Assembly: GCA_016789705.1 (NCBI GenBank)
Contig: JAEUQR010000183.1
Span: 1-43,764 of the forward strand
DNA length: 43,764 nucleotides
Source of the DNA: Acidobacteriota bacterium
Lineage (GTDB): Bacteria > Acidobacteriota > Vicinamibacteria > Vicinamibacterales > UBA2999
Reading direction: 5' to 3'
Every line of letters starts with the position of its first letter. Position 1 is the stretch's first letter. The notes under the pieces are model-generated. The model was not told where the DNA came from and did not search any database. It was given only the letters and a program-made list of their open reading frames with translations. Positions 1 to 7,548 of the stretch are shown piece by piece. A program made the position numbers and the translations under genes.

Positions 1-79
1 CGGCCACGTCCTTCGAGGGCAGGCCGGCGTCTGAGTCGCGCAGCACGCGGCTCCGGAGATCCATTGAGTACGGTGCCAT
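1..79 (-). CDS. IS630-family transposase, N-terminal fragment (cut by window edge)
   Basis: The minus strand from 79 opens with ATG after a good GGAGG ribosome site (about 84-88). It reads MAPYSMDLRSRVLRDSDAGL followed by PSKDVA, which is the typical start of IS630-type transposases: a MAPYS-x-DLR opening, then the first helix of a helix-turn-helix that contacts the terminal repeats. Only 26 residues lie in the window, so the DDE catalytic core cannot be seen and I cannot tell whether the gene is intact or in one or two frames. The family assignment rests on this short N-terminus alone. The element would mobilise by cut-and-paste into TA dinucleotides. Confidence 0.7.
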   Translation of the reverse strand, partial: MAPYSMDLRSRVLRDSDAGLPSKDVA

Positions 80-140
80 GGCTCCTCCGCCGAGAGGAGT
101 ACCACGGCTCAAGTACTACGTACAAGTACAAAACGCTCTA
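1..140 (-). mobile_element. End of an IS630-like insertion sequence
   Basis: The transposase fragment is followed outward by a short AT-richer stretch (about 110-150) with repeated GTAC words, unlike the surrounding DNA. A CTAG tetramer lies at 138-141. IS630 elements often insert at the TA of CTAG, so this is a plausible outer junction. The other end is outside the window, so neither the terminal repeats nor the target duplication can be verified and the boundary is a guess. Confidence 0.35.
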
Positions 141-187
141 GTATCTCTATGTGATGGCCGGGCCTATGCTGCCTCTGGAGGTGGTAT

Positions 188-601
188 ATGGGCATCGACC
201 GACGGTGTATCGGCTCTCTGGTTCTTCTGGCGGCGTTGGCCGTCGTGCCGGCGCCCGCACAGGCGCAGGCAGTCGAGGCAGTGAGCCGCATGTCCCCGGC
301 TCCGGCCGGCCGGCTCGCCACCGCGCGGCCCCCGTCGAATGGCAGTCTGCGACGTATCGTTCGCGGTCTTGATTCGCCATCCGACAGGGCGGCGTCTGGC
401 AGCCTCCGTATCGACGTCGAGTTGCAGGTGTTCGGCCTCGCGCCCGCATCGGCGCTCGTCGCCGACAGCGACGTGGGGATTGGCGCCCCGGTATACGGGG
501 CCCCAACCCACGACGAGATGACCACTGCGGTCACGCCGGTGCCGTTCCGTTCGACCAGCCCGTACCGCCGGTTGCGGCCCGCCGTGCCGCTCGGCCGCTG
601 A
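188..601 (+). CDS. Small secreted protein of unknown function
   Basis: This 137-residue protein starts at an ATG behind a clear GGAGG site (about 177-182). It begins with a Sec signal peptide: basic residues (MGIDRRC), a hydrophobic core (LVLLAALAVV) and a probable AQA cleavage site near residue 27. The mature part is rich in Ala, Pro, Arg and Ser and has no motif I recognise. It lies next to the insertion-sequence end and converges on the anti-sigma gene. It could be a minor envelope or periplasmic protein. A chance reading frame in GC-rich DNA is possible, but the ribosome site plus signal peptide argue for a real gene. Confidence 0.6.
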   Translation: MGIDRRCIGSLVLLAALAVVPAPAQAQAVEAVSRMSPAPAGRLATARPPSNGSLRRIVRGLDSPSDRAASGSLRIDVELQVFGLAPASALVADSDVGIGAPVYGAPTHDEMTTAVTPVPFRSTSPYRRLRPAVPLGR

Positions 602-633
602 TAGCGGGCCGGCCCCCCGGCGCGCCGGACGGA

Positions 634-870
634 TCAGGCCTTCCGGCTCTCGAGAATCGCGCGGATGAGTTCCTCCGGCACGTTGCCCGGTACGGTGCTC
701 GTCTCCGCGCAGGCGGCTTTGCCGGCATCGACCGTGAGCTTGTACTGCGCCAGGTAGCGGCGGCAGGGCGGGCAGCGCGACATGTGCAGCTCGAACGACG
801 AATGTTCGTCGGGCGGCAGCTCCCCGTCGAGATATCGCAGGATGAACTCGAAGCACTCGCGGCAGTTCAT
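634..870 (-). CDS. Zinc-finger anti-sigma factor (ZAS/zf-HC2 type)
   Basis: This 78-residue protein reads MNCRECFEFILRYLDGELPP and continues to an H-x3-C-x2-C motif (His29, Cys33, Cys36), with further cysteines at 3 and 6. This is the zinc-binding anti-sigma fold that holds ECF sigma factors. The start codon overlaps the stop of the upstream sigma gene in an ATGA (867-870), so the two are translationally coupled and the partners should bind each other. It has no transmembrane helix, so it is a soluble anti-sigma that probably senses a cytoplasmic cue; redox change at the zinc site is the usual mechanism. The short start is preferred because the frame upstream is the shadow of the sigma gene. 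Confidence 0.88.
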   Translation of the reverse strand: MNCRECFEFILRYLDGELPPDEHSSFELHMSRCPPCRRYLAQYKLTVDAGKAACAETSTVPGNVPEELIRAILESRKA

Positions 871-1505
871 CGGGCCACCTCCCGCGCCTCGGCCGAGGGA
901 CGGCCGAATCGCTCGTCGAGCAGGGCGCGCAGCGCCTGCCTGGCGCGGTGGAGTCGAATCTTCACGGCGTTTTCGGTGGTGCTCAACATGGCCGCCACTT
1001 CGGACGTGGTCAGCTCTTCGATGTCGCGCAACAGCAAAACGGTACGGTAGGTGTCGGGCAGCCTGTCGATCTGTGCACGGACGAAGGCCCGGGTCTCGGC
1101 CCGCTCCAGCGCCACGTCGGCGCCATCGGCCCACTCGGCGGCGGCCTGCGTCTGGTGGCCGTCGTCCTTGAAGGCGGGCAGCAGCGGCTCGATCGGCTCC
1201 TCGGGCTTGCGCTTGCGCGTCCTGAGGCGCATGAGCGCCGTGTTGACGACGATTCGGTGCAGCCAGGTCGAGAGTTTCGCCTGGCCTTCGAAGCGGGGCA
1301 GGGCCCGGAAGGCCGAGGTATAGGCCTCCTGCAGCACGTCGCGGGCGTCTTCCTCGGACCCGACGATGCGCCGGGCCACCGCGAGCAGGCGCGCGCTGGT
1401 CGTGCGGACCAGGGTTTCGAAGGCGCCGTCGGCGCCGGCGCGAAGGCCCGCGAGCAGCGCCTGTTCGTCTTCGTCGAGGGCCAGGTGTTCCGGAGCGTCC
1501 GCCAT
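867..1505 (-). CDS. ECF-family RNA polymerase sigma factor
   Basis: A 212-residue group IV sigma factor. Region 2 spans about residues 30-98, with the core-binding and -10 recognition stretch around ARDVLQEAYTSAFRALPRF. Region 4 spans about 140-197 and ends in a helix-turn-helix (LTTSEVAAMLSTTENAVKIR) that reads the -35 element. Region 3 is absent, as expected for ECF factors, and the length is normal. A charged linker of about 40 residues joins the domains. Its stop overlaps the anti-sigma start by 4 bases. No ribosome site precedes the ATG. A TACACT-like -10 lies about 12 bases upstream, so the transcript may have almost no leader. The target regulon cannot be deduced from the window. Confidence 0.93.
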   Translation of the reverse strand: MADAPEHLALDEDEQALLAGLRAGADGAFETLVRTTSARLLAVARRIVGSEEDARDVLQEAYTSAFRALPRFEGQAKLSTWLHRIVVNTALMRLRTRKRKPEEPIEPLLPAFKDDGHQTQAAAEWADGADVALERAETRAFVRAQIDRLPDTYRTVLLLRDIEELTTSEVAAMLSTTENAVKIRLHRARQALRALLDERFGRPSAEAREVAR

Positions 1506-1555
1506 GAAAGAAGAAGAGTGTACTACGCGTCACACGGGCAGCGGCGCCGCGGCCG

Positions 1556-2659
1556 CTAGAACACCCGACCCGGGAAGACGGCCTTCAGCGTCTGACGGAA
1601 GAGCGCCGCGTGTTTCGCGAAGCCGGCGCCCTCGGGATGCAGTTCGTTGTCCCACGAGGCCGTCTGCGGTGCGAGCAGGCCCTGACCGTTGATCACGCTG
1701 ACGCCGCCGTGCCCGGCCGCCAGCGTCTGCAGCATCAGCGCGAACTGCTGCAGCATCGCCTTCACCACGGCGAACCGCGTGGCCTGCGAGGGAAAGCCGC
1801 GCACGTCGAACGTGGGCTTGAGCCACGGGCCCATGTTGCAGATGCCGCGGCCGTCCGGCAGCGCGAAGTCGTAGCAGTGGAAGACCAGATGCGTCGCCGG
1901 GCTGACGGCGTCGCGCACGGCGATGAGATCCTCGTAGCCGGCGCGCACGAGCGCCAGCGCCGTGTCGAAGCGCGGCTGGTGGATGAGGCTCGCCGGCGGC
2001 ACGGCCGGATCGTAGTCGCGCACCCAGAGGCACATCGGGTCGTCCACGATGTCGTTACCGCCGCCCGAGAAGAGCAGCGCGTCCCACGGGCCGCCGGCCG
2101 GGCAGCCGTTCGTGAACTGCGTGATGAGCTCCCGGCGCTCGTCCACGCCGAGCATGAAGCGCACCTCGTCGCCGGCCTTGGCGAGGTTCAGGATCGGCAC
2201 GCCGATGAGGTTCTCGAGCCGCGGGATGACACCGCCGCCGAAGAACGGCTTCGGATAGTCGAACCAGGAGTCGCCCTCGGCAAACACCTGCAGCGGCGCG
2301 GCGATGACGCCGGCGGCGGCCGCGCCACGGGCCCGCGCGGCGCCCGCCGGCGCCTTCGCGCCCCGCGTCTTGAGCAGCCGCAGCGTGGCCGTGTACTCCT
2401 GCGTGCGGCGCCGTTTCTCTTTGCGCCGCTCCACCTCGAGCCGACGCCGTTCGCGGCCCACGTCGGCGGGCGAGGTGGGTGCCGCGGCCACGGCGCGAAC
2501 ACGGCGGGCCGCACTGGCGGGTGCGACGGGCGCGGCGAGCGCCCGGGCCTGGGCCAGCGTAAGCGGGCCGGCCGGTGTCGCGGCAGCGCGGACGGGCCTG
2601 GCGGCGCGGGTCGTCTTCGTGGCGCTGGCGGTCTTCCGGGCACGGCGTGTCCTGGCCAT
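1556..2659 (-). CDS. SGNH/GDSL-family hydrolase with basic N-terminal extension
   Basis: A 367-residue protein. The SGNH esterase/lipase core begins around residue 122 with the nucleophile block GDSWFDYP (Ser131). It continues with the GGND block (Asn202-Asp203) and the C-terminal W-D-N-E-L-H-P block, where His341 is the general base and Asp337 is the nearest acid. The first ~115 residues form a low-complexity Ala/Arg/Lys-rich extension with a likely coiled segment (VGRERRRLEVERRKEKRRR). No signal peptide is visible, so the enzyme appears cytoplasmic or nucleic-acid/membrane associated. The substrate is unknown; the family cleaves ester or thioester bonds. The extension is unusual for the family and could be a polyanion-binding tail. 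Confidence 0.85.
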   Translation of the reverse strand: MARTRRARKTASATKTTRAARPVRAAATPAGPLTLAQARALAAPVAPASAARRVRAVAAAPTSPADVGRERRRLEVERRKEKRRRTQEYTATLRLLKTRGAKAPAGAARARGAAAAGVIAAPLQVFAEGDSWFDYPKPFFGGGVIPRLENLIGVPILNLAKAGDEVRFMLGVDERRELITQFTNGCPAGGPWDALLFSGGGNDIVDDPMCLWVRDYDPAVPPASLIHQPRFDTALALVRAGYEDLIAVRDAVSPATHLVFHCYDFALPDGRGICNMGPWLKPTFDVRGFPSQATRFAVVKAMLQQFALMLQTLAAGHGGVSVINGQGLLAPQTASWDNELHPEGAGFAKHAALFRQTLKAVFPGRVF

Positions 2660-2716
2660 GGTGCGAGATCCTCGTCTGGTGGACGGACCATCGGCCGGAG
2701 TTTCCCGGCCGGTGCC

Positions 2717-3877
2717 CTATTCTTCCGGTGCGCCCGGCAGCAGCGGCTCGAGTTCGAGGGCCTGCGGACCGTTCTCGGTGCACGCCGCGAACTTCGTTTC
2801 GCCGGCGCGATACATCGACACGCCCGCGTACTCGCCCCGCTTGTTGAGCGCGAAGAAGCGGATGTTGAAGTTGGGCAGGCCGCGGCCGTTCAGCAGCCGC
2901 TTCTCGACCGTGTTGGCGCGGATACGTTTCAGCGCCTCCATACCGGCGTCCTTCGGCGACATGCCGCGCCGCATCGACTCGACGATGAGGAACGACGACA
3001 GGTTGTAGAGGTTCGCTTCACCGCGACCGGTCGAACCGGCGGCGCCCACTTCGTTGTCCACGTACAGCCCGGCGCCGAGAATCGGCGAGTCGCCGGTGCG
3101 CCCGGGGATCTTCCACGCCAGACCCGACGTGGTGGTCACGCCGCAGATGTCGCCGTTCGGCCCGATGGCGTCGCAGTTGATGGTGCCCCAGAAGCTGCCC
3201 TCGCGCAGCAGGCCGTCGCGCACCATCGACAGGCCGGCATCGAGGGCCCGCTGCTGCCAGGCAAAGGCATCGGCGCCCGGATCTTTCTCGTGTTTCGGCG
3301 CCGGCTTGCGGCCCTCGCCGTTCGGGTCCAGGTAGTGTTCGGGATCGGCCCGTCGTTTCCACTCGAGGAAGAGCTTCCGCGAGTTCTCGGTGTGCAGATC
3401 GGCTTCGATGGGGAAGCCCATCTGCCGCGCGAAACGCTGCGCGCCGTCGCCCACGAGCAGGTGATGGTCGGTGTAGTCCATCACCGCGCGGGCGACGAGC
3501 GACGGCGTGCGCACGCCCTGCAGGCTGGCCACGGCCCCCGCGCGCCTGAGCGGACCGTGCATGCACGAGGCGTCGAGCTCGATGACGCCCTCGGCGTTCG
3601 GCAGCGCGCCGAAGCCGATGCCAGTCTCGAGCGGGTCGAGCTCCGGGATGTTCACGCCGGCAATCAGCGCGTCGAGCACGTCCTTGCCTTCGGTGATGAG
3701 GCGGAAGGCGCGGGCGACGGCGTTCTCCTTGCCGCCGTTCGTGAACTCATACCCGGAGTAGTCGGCGATGACGACGGGCTTCGTCGTGCGCTGCAGCAGC
3801 AGCTCGGCCGAGCGGGCGGGCGCGGCGGCGGCCAGCGTGGCCGTGGTGGAGCGGACGAAATCGCGGCGGGTGAGCAT
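2717..3877 (-). CDS. N4-glycosylasparaginase / isoaspartyl peptidase-like Ntn-hydrolase
   Basis: A 386-residue protein. The start at 3877 has a GGAGG site 9 bases upstream and a twin-arginine-type leader (MLTRRDFVRS then an Ala-rich core), so export is likely. The family signature is clear: FWGTINCDAIG, where Thr232 follows Gly231 at the autocleavage point and becomes the N-terminal nucleophile; then GVTTTSGLAWKIPGRTGDSP and GAGLYVDNEVGAA, which form the substrate pocket. The enzyme would be made as a proenzyme and split into alpha and beta chains. Known relatives hydrolyse GlcNAc-asparagine or isoaspartyl bonds. A periplasmic role in peptide or glycopeptide turnover fits. Exact substrate preference is not readable. 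Confidence 0.9.
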   Translation of the reverse strand: MLTRRDFVRSTTATLAAAAPARSAELLLQRTTKPVVIADYSGYEFTNGGKENAVARAFRLITEGKDVLDALIAGVNIPELDPLETGIGFGALPNAEGVIELDASCMHGPLRRAGAVASLQGVRTPSLVARAVMDYTDHHLLVGDGAQRFARQMGFPIEADLHTENSRKLFLEWKRRADPEHYLDPNGEGRKPAPKHEKDPGADAFAWQQRALDAGLSMVRDGLLREGSFWGTINCDAIGPNGDICGVTTTSGLAWKIPGRTGDSPILGAGLYVDNEVGAAGSTGRGEANLYNLSSFLIVESMRRGMSPKDAGMEALKRIRANTVEKRLLNGRGLPNFNIRFFALNKRGEYAGVSMYRAGETKFAACTENGPQALELEPLLPGAPEE

Positions 3878-3936
3878 CGGCGGTCGCCTCCGGACGAGCG
3901 CCATGCTACCGCAGACCGGGGGGAGCCGCCGGCGCG

Positions 3937-4257
3937 CTACTCGTCGCGCTCGATTGACGAGAGCTGGCGCGGGGCAGGGGCCTCGGGGTTCGGACGCCAC
4001 AGCACCATCACCTTGCCCACGGTCTGCACCGACGCGGCGTCGGTGCGGCCGAGCAGCGTCTGCAGGATTTCGGCGCGGCCCTCGCGGTCCTGGCTGGCGG
4101 CGCGCACCTTGATGAGCTCGTGCGCGGTGAGCGCGCGTTCCACTTCGGCCACCACGGCATCGGTCACGCCGGCATGGCCGACGTTCACCACGGGTTCGAG
4201 GGCGTGGGCCCGCGCCTTGAGATGGGCGCGTTCGCGGGAGGTGAGCGTGACCGGCAT
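3937..4257 (-). CDS. yhbY: YhbY-family RNA-binding protein (CRM domain)
   Basis: A 106-residue single-domain CRS1/YhbY protein. The N-terminus (LTSRERAHLKARAHALEPVVNVGHAGVTDAVV) carries the conserved LKA-x-AH and GxxG-like loop. The middle (ALTAHELIKVRA) matches the 'HELIKVK' strand, and the end has the VLWRPN strand. Relatives associate with the pre-50S ribosomal subunit and assist assembly. The protein has normal length with a slightly long, Pro/Arg-containing tail. It lies alone between the asparaginase-like gene and the HU gene on the same strand. Confidence 0.93.
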   Translation of the reverse strand: MPVTLTSRERAHLKARAHALEPVVNVGHAGVTDAVVAEVERALTAHELIKVRAASQDREGRAEILQTLLGRTDAASVQTVGKVMVLWRPNPEAPAPRQLSSIERDE

Positions 4258-4332
4258 CTGCCCATCTTACCCCTCGGGGCGTGGGGCCGGCCCGGCGCCG
4301 CGTCAGCTCGCGTGCGGCCGCCGTACATAGAA

Positions 4333-4353
4333 CGGGCCGCCCGAGGCGGCCCG
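4333..4353 (-). terminator. Hairpin terminator downstream of the HU gene
   Basis: A perfect 9-base inverted repeat (4333-4341 with 4345-4353) around a 3-base loop lies 25 bases past the HU stop codon, and reading on the minus strand it is followed by TTCTAT. It is a very stable GC stem with a weak U run, typical of terminators in GC-rich genomes. Confidence 0.6.
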
Positions 4354-4378
4354 CTCAACGTCGATCCGGACGACGCTC

Positions 4379-4684
4379 TTAGGCGACGGCGTCCTTCGCA
4401 GCCTTCACAGGACGGGCGCGGACGATCTTGCGCGCCGGCTTCGCCTTGAACACCGTGGGCTCGCCCGTGAACGGGTTGACGCCCTTGCGCGCCTTCGTCG
4501 CGGCCTTCTTGACCACCACGAACTTGGCGAACCCGGGGATCTGGAACATGCCGTTCTTCTTCAGTTCCTTGTAGCCGATCGTGCAGAGCGCTTCCATCAC
4601 GCCCTTGACCTGCTTGTTCGACAGGCCGTCCACTTCACCGGCGATCTTCTGAACGAGCTCCGACTTCGACATTGCTTTGGCCAT
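4379..4684 (-). CDS. HU/IHF-family DNA-binding protein
   Basis: A 101-residue histone-like protein. The N-terminal helices (MSKSELVQKIAGEVDGLSNK) are followed by the beta arm (FAKFVVVKKAATKARKGVNPFTGEP), with the conserved Arg-x-Gly-x-N-P arm tip that intercalates into DNA. It is about 10 residues longer than the standard 90, with a basic tail (RKIVRARPVKAAKDAVA) that probably adds DNA affinity. MAKAMS at the start offers two Met codons; the first follows a G-rich stretch and is used here. It is monocistronic, with a terminator behind it and a long AT-richer upstream region. The likely role is nucleoid compaction and DNA bending. Confidence 0.95.
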   Translation of the reverse strand: MAKAMSKSELVQKIAGEVDGLSNKQVKGVMEALCTIGYKELKKNGMFQIPGFAKFVVVKKAATKARKGVNPFTGEPTVFKAKPARKIVRARPVKAAKDAVA

Positions 4685-4847
4685 CTAGTGCCCCCACCCC
4701 GGCGATGTCGCCGGCGCGTGTATCCGTGGCGCGACCGTGTTCGAGCCCAGTGCGACCGCCACTTCCGGTACTTCGCCGCACGGCCCGCTCCGCCGTGAAC
4801 ATCACGACCAAGGCGCCGGGAGGAACCTCGACGCGGAGCTGCGACCT

Positions 4848-4936
4848 AGATTACACATGTTTTCCAGCGATTGCGCATCTATTTGCACGCTGACACCCTT
4901 ATTTTTCAGGATTTGGCAGACGACCGAGCGCCAAAT
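4848..4936 (-). promoter_or_regulatory. AT-rich upstream region of the HU gene with an inverted repeat
   Basis: The 260 bases between the HU start (4684) and the toxin stop (4945) contain no gene. The AT-rich island at about 4848-4940 stands out from the GC-rich surroundings. On the minus strand it holds a TAATCT -10-like hexamer (4848-4853); no convincing -35 is paired with it. A 7-base inverted repeat, ATTTGGC (4911-4917) and GCCAAAT (4930-4936), could be an operator or the end of the toxin transcript. Promoter identity is an inference. Confidence 0.4.
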
Positions 4937-4944
4937 GCCTGTTT

Positions 4945-5334
4945 TCATCGGGCAGCGGGGATGTCGGTGCGGGAGAAATCGTCGCCCACGAAGAGCAGCG
5001 TGTCGCCGGCGACGGCGGCCGTGGCGTAGGCGAGACAGTCGCCGAAGTTCAATGCCGCCTTGTGCCGGCCGCGTCCGAACCGCGCGTATGCCTGCAGCGT
5101 CGCCTGCCATTCCGCCTCGCCGATCGGCACAACCGTGATACCCAGCTCGCGCACCAGCTCTTCGAGTTCTCGGCCTGCCGGCGTGCCTCGCCGGCCCGCC
5201 AGCACCATGCCCGTTTCCACGAGCGTGGGGGCGCCGACGCGGAGGGCGTCGGCCTGGAGCATCGTGTCCACGAGGTCCAGATACCCGGGCTCCGAGAACA
5301 GCACCGCGACCAGGGCCGACGAGTCGACGGTCAT
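4945..5334 (-). CDS. vapC: PIN-domain toxin (VapC-like ribonuclease)
   Basis: A 129-residue PIN domain. The first acidic residue is in MTVDSSALVAVLF (Asp4), the second in APTLVETGMVL (Glu43), and the third region is LNFGDCLAYATA (Asp91) followed by FVGDDFSRTDI. This is the usual VapC order of metal-binding acids, so nuclease activity looks intact. Its ATG overlaps the antitoxin stop as ATGA (5331-5334). Relatives cut initiator tRNA or rRNA when released from the antitoxin. The pair is chromosomal here with no visible mobile context. Confidence 0.92.
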   Translation of the reverse strand: MTVDSSALVAVLFSEPGYLDLVDTMLQADALRVGAPTLVETGMVLAGRRGTPAGRELEELVRELGITVVPIGEAEWQATLQAYARFGRGRHKAALNFGDCLAYATAAVAGDTLLFVGDDFSRTDIPAAR

Positions 5335-5600
5335 ACGCCCCCGGGCCCGTAGCCGAGCAGATCGTCTTCTTCGGCGCGCGTGAGACGGCGTCCGAGCTGC
5401 TTCTTCGGGATCGTCGGCCACACCTTCGTATCGAGGAACTTCAGCAGCCGGGCCCGGCGCTCCGCGACGCCTGGGCCCTTGAGCCGGCGTCGCCGTTCCT
5501 CGAGTGCCCGCCGGATGGCCTCGGTCTTCGACTCGCCGGTGAGCGCGGCGACATCGGCGGCGAGCCGCTCGACTTCTGCATTCTTGATGTTCAGCGCCAC
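5331..5600 (-). CDS. vapB: VapB-like antitoxin (Rv0623/PSK-type transcription factor family)
   Basis: An 89-residue protein reading MALNIKNAEVERLAADVAAL and then TGESKTEAIRRALEERRRRL, the ribbon-helix-helix type opening of the Rv0623-like antitoxins found next to PIN toxins. The C-terminal half (KKQLGRRLTRAEEDDLLGYG) is the toxin-wrapping tail. The start is GTG at 5600. A repeat-rich operator candidate lies directly upstream, as expected for an autoregulated pair. It is translationally coupled to the toxin by a 4-base overlap. Confidence 0.88.
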   Translation of the reverse strand: MALNIKNAEVERLAADVAALTGESKTEAIRRALEERRRRLKGPGVAERRARLLKFLDTKVWPTIPKKQLGRRLTRAEEDDLLGYGPGGV

Positions 5601-5603
5601 GAC

Positions 5604-5638
5604 TACACCATGGTATACGAGATGGGTGTAATGGTGTA
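5604..5638. promoter_or_regulatory. Candidate VapBC operator with inverted TACACCAT repeats
   Basis: TACACCAT (5604-5611) and its complement ATGGTGTA (5631-5638) form 8-base arms 19 bases apart. A third imperfect copy lies in the spacer (5622-5630), and ACCATGGT is a palindrome at 5607-5614. The site lies just upstream of the antitoxin start and is AT-richer than its surroundings. Autorepression by the toxin-antitoxin complex is the usual function of such a site; it is inferred here. Confidence 0.55.
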
Positions 5639-5647
5639 ATTCTCGTT

Positions 5648-5668
5648 GGGGCTCGGGGCTCGGGGCTC
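5648..5668. repeat. Three tandem copies of a 7-base unit
   Basis: GGGGCTC occurs three times head to tail between the end of the second VWA gene and the vapBC promoter region. Its length could vary by slippage. No function is evident. Confidence 0.8.
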
Positions 5669-5688
5669 GGAGGGCGCAGAGGCCGCGT

Positions 5689-6789
5689 CTATAGCAATTG
5701 CACGACGACCAGCGTCACCGCCGCGCCGGCGGTGGCGAAGGCCAGTTCGGCGCGGTCGCGCACGAAGGCAATGCCCATCACGAGGAAGATGGCCGCCATC
5801 GCCAGGCACGCCCAGTAGACGTCGTCGGCGCCTTCTTCCACGCCGCCGCGGGCCATCTTCCGCACCGAGTCGATGATCGTCACGGCGATGTCCACGTCGC
5901 GTTCGCGGTCGAGTTCCATGTAGCGGCCGCCGCCGGCGCCGGCGATCGTCGCGAGCGAATCGCGGTCGATGCGTGAATACACGGCCGGCAGGGCTTTCTC
6001 GGGGTCTTCCGGCCTCGGCTCGGGGATGAAGCCGCCGTTGCTCGTGCCCACCCCCACCACGAACACCGGCACACCCTGCTCGCGGGCCGCCTGAATCGCC
6101 CGCTGCGCCTCGCCGCTCCACGCCTGGCCGTCGGAGAGCAGCAGGAATGCTTTCGCGTTCAGCGACTTCCGGCCGGTGATGCGCTCGTCCTGGGCGAGCA
6201 GCTTCAGGCCCCACGAGATGCCCATCTCGATGTTGGTGTCCCACGACGCGTCGTCTTCCACGCGGAACGGCGGCTCTTCGAGGTGCTCGATGAAGAAGAA
6301 GAACGTGTTCGGGTCCTTCGTGAGCCGCACCTGCGGCGTGGCGATGCGGGCAAAGGCCGTCATGGCGATGCGGTCGCCGTCCCAGCGCATCGTCTCGGCC
6401 AGCGCCTTCAGGAACCGCATCGAGCGCTTCCAGCGGTCGCCGGTCGTGTCGGTGACGCGCATCGACGTCGAGCCGTCCTGCAGCACGACCAGGTCGATGC
6501 CGGCCCGGCGCACGCGCGTCGTCACGATCTGCGGACGCGCCAGCGCCAGGATGACCGAGGCGGTCGCTCCGAGCACGCAGAGCCAGAAGAGCAGCCCGCC
6601 GAAGAGCGAAAAACGCTCGCGCACCGGCACGGCGCGATGGCGCGTGTAGTTGCGGATGTCGGCGCGGCGCCGCAGGAGCTGCCACAGCCACACGACCAGC
6701 AGGGCCGCCGGCGCGATGAGCAGCCAGAGGTAGTCAGGCTGCCCGAACTTGAGCGCCTCCCAGTTGACCGTTGGCAGCGTGAAGCCCAT
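5689..6789 (-). CDS. VWA-domain membrane protein, BatA/BatB-like
   Basis: A 366-residue inner-membrane protein, last gene of the MoxR operon. Two N-terminal membrane helices (about 20-39 and 62-84) are followed by a periplasmic or cytoplasmic-face VWA domain with an intact metal site: Asp105-x-Ser107-x-Ser109 (in LQDGSTSM), the Thr of SWDTNIEM and the Asp of LLLSDGQAW. Two more helices lie near the C-terminus (about 310-365). This is the BatA/BatB layout. A TTG codon precedes the ATG; the ATG at 6789 is chosen. VWA partners of MoxR ATPases are thought to act with them in chaperone-like maturation of metal proteins or envelope complexes. Confidence 0.9.
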   Translation of the reverse strand: MGFTLPTVNWEALKFGQPDYLWLLIAPAALLVVWLWQLLRRRADIRNYTRHRAVPVRERFSLFGGLLFWLCVLGATASVILALARPQIVTTRVRRAGIDLVVLQDGSTSMRVTDTTGDRWKRSMRFLKALAETMRWDGDRIAMTAFARIATPQVRLTKDPNTFFFFIEHLEEPPFRVEDDASWDTNIEMGISWGLKLLAQDERITGRKSLNAKAFLLLSDGQAWSGEAQRAIQAAREQGVPVFVVGVGTSNGGFIPEPRPEDPEKALPAVYSRIDRDSLATIAGAGGGRYMELDRERDVDIAVTIIDSVRKMARGGVEEGADDVYWACLAMAAIFLVMGIAFVRDRAELAFATAGAAVTLVVVQLL

Positions 6790-6825
6790 CAACGAACCTG
6801 TTGCCGTGCGTGTGTCGTGATGCGG

Positions 6826-7539
6826 CTAGCCGCGGCGCTTGCGCTGTTCGCCTTCGCTCGCGCCTTGCGGGAGCTGCTTGCGTTCGTCGGGACGCATCGG
6901 CACGACCACCTTGAACTGCTTCATGTCGGTGCCCTCGGGCGGGGCGCCCGGCGCGCCGTGCAGCGTGGGCCCGATCGGCAGGTCGCCGGCGAGGCCCGTC
7001 ATCTCGGGCTCCGGCATCACCGGCTGACGGCTCTGCTGCAGCGTGGCGCGCACGCGCGAGACGAACTCGAAGTTCCAGGCCGCGTTCTCGTCGCCCGGGT
7101 GGGCCCGCAGCACGTCGGCGTAGCCACGCACGATGTCGTCGATCTTCTTCGTGGCCGCGGCCTGGTCGGGGCTGTTCTGGGCGGCGCGGTAGGCGGCGTG
7201 GGCGCCCAGTTCGAGCACGACCGGGTCGGCTTCGGTGAGCGCGCCGGCGGCGTCGCGTTCCGGGGTGAGGCGGCCGTAGGCGCCCATCCAGTAGCGCGTC
7301 GTCGACTGCTGCTCGCGCAGCGACGCCACGAGCGCCTGCGACACGCGCGGCAGGAGCGCGCCGTCCGTCGCCTCGGCACGCAGTGCTTCGTAGGCGGTGT
7401 CGAGGTCGCCGTAGCGCAGCGTGAGCAGCGCCTGCTGCGCATCGGCGGTGCGGTTTTCGAGGCTCGACGCGCCGAAGAGCACGCGGCCGCCGACGACGAA
7501 CGCCAGCGCCACGACGAGGTATCCAATGACCGACTTCAT
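6826..7539 (-). CDS. Membrane-anchored alpha-helical (TPR-like) protein of the MoxR/Bat operon
   Basis: A 237-residue protein. One N-terminal membrane anchor (VIGYLVVALAFVVGGRVLF) is followed by an Ala/Leu-rich helical region (residues 28-165) with TPR-like spacing (LRYGDLDTAYEALRAEA), then a Pro/Gly-rich tail ending in many basic residues. The start has AGGAG 6 bases upstream. Its position between two VWA genes matches that of BatC/BatE-type TPR proteins in other MoxR operons, so a scaffold role is likely. I see no catalytic motif. Confidence 0.75.
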   Translation of the reverse strand: MKSVIGYLVVALAFVVGGRVLFGASSLENRTADAQQALLTLRYGDLDTAYEALRAEATDGALLPRVSQALVASLREQQSTTRYWMGAYGRLTPERDAAGALTEADPVVLELGAHAAYRAAQNSPDQAAATKKIDDIVRGYADVLRAHPGDENAAWNFEFVSRVRATLQQSRQPVMPEPEMTGLAGDLPIGPTLHGAPGAPPEGTDMKQFKVVVPMRPDERKQLPQGASEGEQRKRRG

Positions 7540-7548
7540 CGCTGTCTC

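Noticed and set aside
155..170. GG-N10-GC sigma-54-like sequence before the small secreted gene
   Set aside because: The -24 box is a poor match and the predicted start would fall on the ribosome site. Such spacing is common by chance in GC-rich DNA.
1610..4330. Very long open frame on the plus strand across the SGNH, asparaginase and YhbY genes
   Set aside because: It is antisense to three recognisable genes and its product is Arg/His/Gly/Ala-rich without domains, typical of GC-rich shadows. The same holds for 6283-9003 plus and several others.
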